The notes under the pieces: generated by a model
The model's input: the letters and a program-made list of their open reading frames with translations, nothing else
Told to the model about the DNA's origin: nothing
Database searches by the model: none
Part shown: piece by piece, positions 59,452 to 64,000 of the stretch
How the letters are laid out: each line of letters opens with the position of its first letter
Numbering within the stretch: position 1 is the first letter of the stretch
Made by a program: the position numbers and the translations under genes
NCBI RefSeq assembly: GCF_003143755.1
Contig: NZ_QFRI01000002.1
Span: forward strand, 248,001-312,000
Length of the DNA stretch: 64,000 bases
Reading direction: 5' to 3'
Source of the DNA: Algibacter marinivivus
Lineage (GTDB): Bacteria > Bacteroidota > Bacteroidia > Flavobacteriales > Flavobacteriaceae

Positions 59452-61863
59452 ATGCAAACCTTAACCAACTTGAAAAACAATTTATCATTCGAAGATTTTA
59501 AAGCTGAAGTCATTAATGACTATAAGACAGCTGTAGTAAGTCGTGAGTGTAGTTTACTAGGGCGTAGAGAGGTATTAACAGGTAAAGCAAAGTTTGGGAT
59601 TTTTGGAGACGGTAAAGAAGTTCCGCAATTAGCAATGGCTAAGGCTTTTATGAAAGGAGATTGGAGATCTGGATACTACAGAGATCAAACCTTTATGATG
59701 GCCATTGGTGAATTAACTCCTGAGCAGTTTTTTGCTGGATTGTACGCAAACACAGATATTAAAGAAGAGCCAATGTCTGCTGGTCGACAAATGGGTGGTC
59801 ATTTTGTTACACATAGTTTAAATGACAATGGGAGTTGGAAAGATCTAACTAAGCAATACAATTCTAGCGCAGATATCTCCCCTACCGCTGGACAAATGCC
59901 ACGTTTACTCGGTTTAGCACAAGCTTCAAAAATATTTAGAGAAGTAAAAGGTATAAACACCACCAACTTTTCAGTAAAAGGTAATGAAGTTGCTTGGGGA
60001 ACTATAGGTAATGCCAGTACAAGTGAAGGCTTGTTTTTTGAAACCATAAACGCTTCGGGAGTCTTACAGGTCCCGATGATTATAAGTGTTTGGGATGATG
60101 AATATGGTATTTCTGTTCATGCAAAACACCAAACTACTAAAGAAAATATTTCAGAAATCTTAAAAGGATTCCAAAGAGATAAAGACAATAAGGGCTACGA
60201 AATTTTACGTGTTAAAGGTTGGGATTATGCAAATTTGATTGAAACGTATCAAGAAGCAGCTGCAATTGCTAGAGAAGAGCATGTTCCTGTTTTAATCCAT
60301 GTTCTAGAATTAACCCAACCTCAAGGTCACTCAACTTCTGGTTCTCATGAACGTTACAAATCTGCAGAAAGATTAGATTGGGAAACGCAACATGATTGTA
60401 ATACCAAACTACGCGATTGGATTATAGAAAGTGGTATTGCCACAAATGAAGCCTTAGTAGAAATTGAAAGAATAGCTAAAAGAAATGTACGAGAAGCAAA
60501 AAAGAATGCTTGGAATACATTTTTAAGACCCATTAAAAAAGAACATCAAGAGTTAATTTCAATTTTAAAACAAGTTGAATCTAAGAGTGTTAATCGCGTA
60601 TTTTTATCTAAAATAAAAGATAGCTTAATTACTATAGATGAACCAACGAGAAAAGATATTTTATCTCATGCTCGTAAAGCACTACGCTATATTGTAGGTG
60701 AATCTTTTACTGAAAAAAGCATATTAACCAAATGGATAAATGATATTTTTGAAAATGCGCAACCAAAATTTAGTTCGCATTTATATTCTGAAACTCAACG
60801 TTCAAATACCAGAATTAACGAGGTAAAACCAACATACAACGATGATGCTCAACAAGTTGATGGCAGAATCATTATTCGAGATAATTTTGATGCTATTTTC
60901 AACACCTACCCTGAAGCCCTAGTCTTTGGAGAAGATACTGGTAATATTGGAGATGTTAATCAAGGTTTAGAAGGTCTACAAGAAAAATATGGAGAACTTC
61001 GTGTAGCTGATGCTGGTATTAGAGAGGCTACCATAGTTGGCCAAGGTATAGGTATGGCATTACGTGGATTAAGACCTATTGCGGAAATTCAATATTTAGA
61101 TTATATTTTATACGCTTTACAGATTATTAGCGACGATTTAGCTACTACACATTATAGAACTAAAGGCAAACAAAAAGCACCACTTATTGTTAGAACTCGT
61201 GGACATAGACTTGAGGGCATATGGCACTCTGGATCGCAAATGGGCGGCATACTAAATTTAGCAAAAGGCGTTAATTTATTAGTGCCCCGTAACATGACTA
61301 AAGCCGCTGGTTTTTATAATACGCTTTTACTTGGTGATGATCCAGCTATTGTTGTAGAATGCTTAAATGGTTACAGACTAAAAGAAAAAATGCCTAACAA
61401 CCTTGGTAACCTAAAAACACCTATAGGCGTTGTTGAAACCATAAAAGAGGGAACAGACATTACTCTAGTTTCCTATGGTTCTACGCTTCGTATTGTAGAG
61501 CAAACTGCCAAAGATTTATTAGCAGTAGGTATTGATGTAGAAGTTATAGATGTACAATCTCTAATGCCTTTTGATTTAAACCATGATATTGTTAAAAGTA
61601 TAGCTAAAACTAATAGAGTCATGATTATTGATGAAGATGTTCCTGGTGGCGCCTCTGCTTATATTCTAGATAAAATTTTAAACGAACAAGATGCTTTTCA
61701 ATATCTAGACAGTGCACCAAAAACCTTAACTGCAAAACAACACAGACCTGCCTATGGTAACGATGGCGATTATTTTTCAAAACCATCAGCAGAAGATATT
61801 TTTGAAGCTATTTACGACGTTATGTACGAATTGAGCCCTAATGATTTTCCAAAGCTGAGATAA
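59452..61863 (+). CDS. Fused alpha-beta E1 of a 2-oxoacid dehydrogenase
   Basis: 803 residues. Residues ~1-460 are an E1-alpha-type thiamine-diphosphate module (DQTFMMAIGELTPEQF, MSAGRQMGGHF, IGNASTSEGLFFETINASG, WDDEYGISV). Residues ~466-803 are E1-beta (VFGEDTGNIGD, GIREATIVGQGIGMALRG, GHRLEGIWHSGSQ, VIDVQSLMPFD, DEDVPGGA). Such fused E1 proteins occur in Bacteroidota and act in branched-chain or pyruvate-type complexes. E2 and E3 are not adjacent, so the substrate is open. The start is set by the promoter at 59401. Confidence 0.9.
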   Translation: MQTLTNLKNNLSFEDFKAEVINDYKTAVVSRECSLLGRREVLTGKAKFGIFGDGKEVPQLAMAKAFMKGDWRSGYYRDQTFMMAIGELTPEQFFAGLYANTDIKEEPMSAGRQMGGHFVTHSLNDNGSWKDLTKQYNSSADISPTAGQMPRLLGLAQASKIFREVKGINTTNFSVKGNEVAWGTIGNASTSEGLFFETINASGVLQVPMIISVWDDEYGISVHAKHQTTKENISEILKGFQRDKDNKGYEILRVKGWDYANLIETYQEAAAIAREEHVPVLIHVLELTQPQGHSTSGSHERYKSAERLDWETQHDCNTKLRDWIIESGIATNEALVEIERIAKRNVREAKKNAWNTFLRPIKKEHQELISILKQVESKSVNRVFLSKIKDSLITIDEPTRKDILSHARKALRYIVGESFTEKSILTKWINDIFENAQPKFSSHLYSETQRSNTRINEVKPTYNDDAQQVDGRIIIRDNFDAIFNTYPEALVFGEDTGNIGDVNQGLEGLQEKYGELRVADAGIREATIVGQGIGMALRGLRPIAEIQYLDYILYALQIISDDLATTHYRTKGKQKAPLIVRTRGHRLEGIWHSGSQMGGILNLAKGVNLLVPRNMTKAAGFYNTLLLGDDPAIVVECLNGYRLKEKMPNNLGNLKTPIGVVETIKEGTDITLVSYGSTLRIVEQTAKDLLAVGIDVEVIDVQSLMPFDLNHDIVKSIAKTNRVMIIDEDVPGGASAYILDKILNEQDAFQYLDSAPKTLTAKQHRPAYGNDGDYFSKPSAEDIFEAIYDVMYELSPNDFPKLR

Positions 61864-61898
61864 TAATATTATTTTAGAGTTCTAAAATAAATTATTGA

Positions 61899-63068
61899 TT
61901 GTTTCCAGATTTTAATATAAGAAGTACCCCACTCTTAATTCTTGTTATTCAAGGATTGATTTTTGCTATTTTGCTACTTATAAAGTATAAACGTAGGGGT
62001 AACATATCCGATTTATTTCTAGCCCTTATTTTATTATTAACATGTTATAGTCAAACATGCTACACCTTAGGTTTTATGGGTTGGTATGATGAGTTTAGAA
62101 CAACAAAAATCAACTATTTTCTATACAATATCACAATCTTACTTGCTCCTCTGATATATTTTTATGTAAAATCAGTTACAACTTCTGACTTTAAATTTAG
62201 AAAGCAAGATTGGTGGCATTTTACTTTTGCTATCACATTTGTAATTTATAAATTAAGCATATTTGTTTATGATGCTCTACAGCCTGACTTTAATGAAACC
62301 CAAAATGGAATTTTAAAAATTGATATAGATGAAGCTATAATACAGCCTACTATGAGTTTTATTGAGTTTCCTTTTATGTTATTATATCTGGCTTTCACAC
62401 TACAATTATTCTATAACTACAGAAAAAAAATAGAACAGTACTTTTCGAACACATACAAGCTAGAACTCAATTGGATTTTAAGTTTTTTAGTCTTATTTAC
62501 TTTGATGTTTTTATATGATACTATTCAAACACTTATAGGTTCATTAGTTACCGATTTAAATTATGAGCAACGCTGGTGGCTAAATTTATTCGCAGCTCTA
62601 ATAACATTATATATTGGTATTAAAGGCTATTTTACTGATACTACTAAACTTCAAAAACTTAATTTTAGTTTTTCTCCTAGTTTAGATGCTATTCCTGAGA
62701 TTAATCAAAATAAAGAAAAAACAATATCAGATAGAGACATAAAATTAATAACGCATTTAATGGAAAACAATAAGGTTTACTTAAACCCAGAACTAAATTT
62801 GTCTGATTTAGCAGAACAAGCCAACATGTCTCGTGGGCAACTCTCAGAAATTATAAACTCCGGTTTCAATAAAAACTTTAATGACTTCGTAAACATGTAT
62901 CGTGTAAGTGCCTTTAAAAATATGATTAAAGAAAACAAACACAAACAACTTTCTTTATTAGGTATTGCACAAGAATGTGGTTTTAACAGCAAAGCAACAT
63001 TCAATAGGGTATTTAAAAAACTAACAAACCACTCGCCAACTGAATATTTAAAGTCTACTACAAATTAA
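61899..63068 (+). CDS. Membrane AraC-type transcription regulator
   Basis: 389 residues, TTG start (61899; an in-frame stop lies directly upstream). Residues 1-~250 hold seven hydrophobic helices (for example TPLLILVIQGLIFAILLL and WWLNLFAALITLYIGI) forming a membrane sensor. Residues ~290-389 are a double helix-turn-helix of AraC type with LSDLAEQANMSRGQLSEII and LLGIAQECGFNSKATFNRVF. It is a one-component regulator with a membrane ligand domain. Three direct repeats just after it, upstream of doxX, are its likely operator. Confidence 0.9.
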   Translation: MFPDFNIRSTPLLILVIQGLIFAILLLIKYKRRGNISDLFLALILLLTCYSQTCYTLGFMGWYDEFRTTKINYFLYNITILLAPLIYFYVKSVTTSDFKFRKQDWWHFTFAITFVIYKLSIFVYDALQPDFNETQNGILKIDIDEAIIQPTMSFIEFPFMLLYLAFTLQLFYNYRKKIEQYFSNTYKLELNWILSFLVLFTLMFLYDTIQTLIGSLVTDLNYEQRWWLNLFAALITLYIGIKGYFTDTTKLQKLNFSFSPSLDAIPEINQNKEKTISDRDIKLITHLMENNKVYLNPELNLSDLAEQANMSRGQLSEIINSGFNKNFNDFVNMYRVSAFKNMIKENKHKQLSLLGIAQECGFNSKATFNRVFKKLTNHSPTEYLKSTTN

Positions 63069-63115
63069 GACGTCTCAAATCGTATTTTAAGTCGTGCCAA
63101 TACTATTTAAGTCGT
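63065..63115 (+). promoter_or_regulatory. Three direct repeats, probable AraC-type operator
   Basis: TTAAGACGT (63065-63073), TTAAGTCGT (63087-63095) and TTAAGTCGT (63107-63115), spaced 22 and 20 bp. That is about two helical turns, so all face one side of the DNA. AraC-type dimers bind such direct repeats. They lie 50-100 bp upstream of the doxX ATG, and the first overlaps the regulator's own stop codon. Confidence 0.55.
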
Positions 63116-63165
63116 CTATCGACTCATAATGCTAGAATTTTGTATCAGAAACAAAAACAAGTATT

Positions 63166-63648
63166 ATGAAAATCATTAAACGAATTATTACTCCTATCAC
63201 ACAAGAGCATTGGTTTGCAGATGTGTTATTCGCGTGTATCCGCTTTATATGTGGTATGCTTTTAGCCATCGATTTTGGGGCGTCAAAATTTGGTATGCCT
63301 TGGACGCCAGATGATAAAAATTTAAAACTATTTGAAGTTGCTTCATGGTTCCCAGAAGATGTTGCCTCTTATGGCGGTTTATTCGCCATTGCTCCTTTAC
63401 TATTTGCTTGGTTGGGAGGTTTTAGTGAAGCCGTTGGAGGGCTATTTTTAGCTTTCGGCTTAAAAACAAGACTTGTCTCCTTCTTGATTATGTGTACCAT
63501 GCTAGTAGCCATTTTTATGCAAAAATGGGGACAAGGAACTTGGGGTATGCTTCCAGCCATGGGATTTCTTTGGATATCTATTTACAATCTATACTTAGGA
63601 TCAGGACGCTTCGGCTTAGATTATTTAATCAGCAAAACTTTAAATTAA
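63166..63648 (+). CDS. DoxX-family membrane protein
   Basis: 160 residues with four membrane helices and the DoxX family marks: an early ACIRFICGMLLAIDFGASKF, then FAWLGGFSEAVGGLFLAFGLKTR and MQKWGQGTWGMLPAMGFLW. DoxX proteins are inner-membrane proteins linked to redox stress or quinone handling, and the exact role is unresolved. The initial segment after residue 10 includes an amphipathic stretch. It is controlled, I infer, by the AraC-type regulator upstream, and is followed 5 bp later by an exported protein. Confidence 0.85.
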   Translation: MKIIKRIITPITQEHWFADVLFACIRFICGMLLAIDFGASKFGMPWTPDDKNLKLFEVASWFPEDVASYGGLFAIAPLLFAWLGGFSEAVGGLFLAFGLKTRLVSFLIMCTMLVAIFMQKWGQGTWGMLPAMGFLWISIYNLYLGSGRFGLDYLISKTLN

Positions 63649-63653
63649 AAATT

Positions 63654-64000
63654 ATGAAAAACTTATTATTTACAACAGCAATTTCCTTATTCACATTAAT
63701 GCTACATGCCCAAAGTTCAATATCTCTATCAGATTTAGAAATATTGAATAATACTGAATGGGAAGGAAAACTAACTTATATAGATTATCAATCTGGAGAA
63801 GCTACAAGTATTGATACTAAAATGCAGATAAAGATTGATGATGGTAAGATCATTTATAATATGCAATATGTATATGAACCTAAAAAAAACAATAACTCAT
63901 CAGTAAGCATAAAGAAGAATGGTACTTATTATGGCAATGAAAAAGTAATTTCAAACACGGTAAATAATGATTCTAGAACAATTATCACTTCATATAAAGG
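63654..64000 (+). CDS. Exported protein, N-terminal part (cut by window end)
   Basis: ATG at 63654, open to the window edge (115 codons). Signal peptide MKNLLFTTAISLFTLMLHA with cleavage before QSS. The visible mature part is a polar beta-rich domain: LEILNNTEWEGKLTYIDY, KMQIKIDDGKIIYNMQYVY, SIKKNGTYYGNEKVISNTV. It resembles small exported proteins that sense or bind ligands, but no family is recognised. It starts 5 bp after doxX and so belongs to the same operon. Confidence 0.75.
   Translation, partial: MKNLLFTTAISLFTLMLHAQSSISLSDLEILNNTEWEGKLTYIDYQSGEATSIDTKMQIKIDDGKIIYNMQYVYEPKKNNNSSVSIKKNGTYYGNEKVISNTVNNDSRTIITSYK

Noticed and set aside
1-64000. tRNA, rRNA, transposase or phage genes
   Set aside because: Searched by eye in every gap; no cloverleaf, rRNA segment, transposase or integrase was seen.

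Overview
The window is a stretch of AT-rich chromosome from a member of the Bacteroidota, almost certainly family Flavobacteriaceae. Evidence: menaquinone genes of flavobacterial type, exported proteins with short signal peptides or Bacteroidota-style lipoboxes, DUF2490 and DUF2911 proteins, an outer-membrane pseudo-peptidase, no Shine-Dalgarno-like spacing, and promoters of the TTG-N17-21-TAnnTTTG type. No rRNA, tRNA, CRISPR array, transposase or phage gene was seen. The genus cannot be fixed from the sequence alone.

Layout. 1-6473 (minus): a menaquinone operon menB-menA-(UPF0173 hydrolase)-(DUF2490 protein)-menC-(CPBP protease)-menE, followed by the start of sppA. 6474-7117: a gap holding two unannotated small membrane-protein ORFs. 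7118-11297: ung-holA (minus), then a lone HsdR-N nuclease-like protein overlapping a glycosyltransferase, and an OmpA lipoprotein. 11298-15567: an accessory patch with a sulfatase lipoprotein, an SGNH hydrolase and an SRPBCC protein. Two related ~130-bp palindromic repeats lie in its gaps, and it ends in decayed coding sequence. 15568-33137: housekeeping genes: tRNA t6A synthase, PcrA/UvrD helicase, M20 hydrolase with an FMN glutamate-synthase-like enzyme, patatin, M1 aminopeptidase, a PHP phosphoesterase fused to ACT domains, recG, miaE, DUF2911 and a Smr-less MutS2. 33489-38320: a cholesterol-dependent-cytolysin-like lipoprotein divergent from a TPR/HTH membrane regulator, then a DCC protein and an unknown lipoprotein. 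38333-42639 (minus): a four-gene set encoding an ATP-grasp ligase, a rhodanese with an extra C-terminal domain, an N-formylglutamate amidohydrolase-like protein and a DUF1704 (MATCAP-type) metallopeptidase. 42819-48633 (minus): symporter, membrane protein, cyclophilin lipoprotein, PLP decarboxylase, glmM. 48708-64000 (plus): acpH-ggt, two conserved unknowns, uvrA, a LOG-family protein, an outer-membrane pseudo-M1 protein, a fused 2-oxoacid dehydrogenase E1, an AraC-type membrane regulator, a DoxX protein and the start of an exported protein.

The gaps carry at least five copies of one dispersed repeat family (11309, 15473, 33257, 42711, 51795) and one copy of what looks like a second family (47089). 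The best candidates for undescribed biology are: (a) the ATP-grasp / DUF1704 / FGase / rhodanese operon, which looks like an add-and-remove amino-acid modification system; (b) the cytolysin-like lipoprotein with its divergent regulator; (c) the cassette-like palindromes around the SGNH and SRPBCC genes; (d) three direct repeats between the AraC-type gene and doxX that look like its operator.
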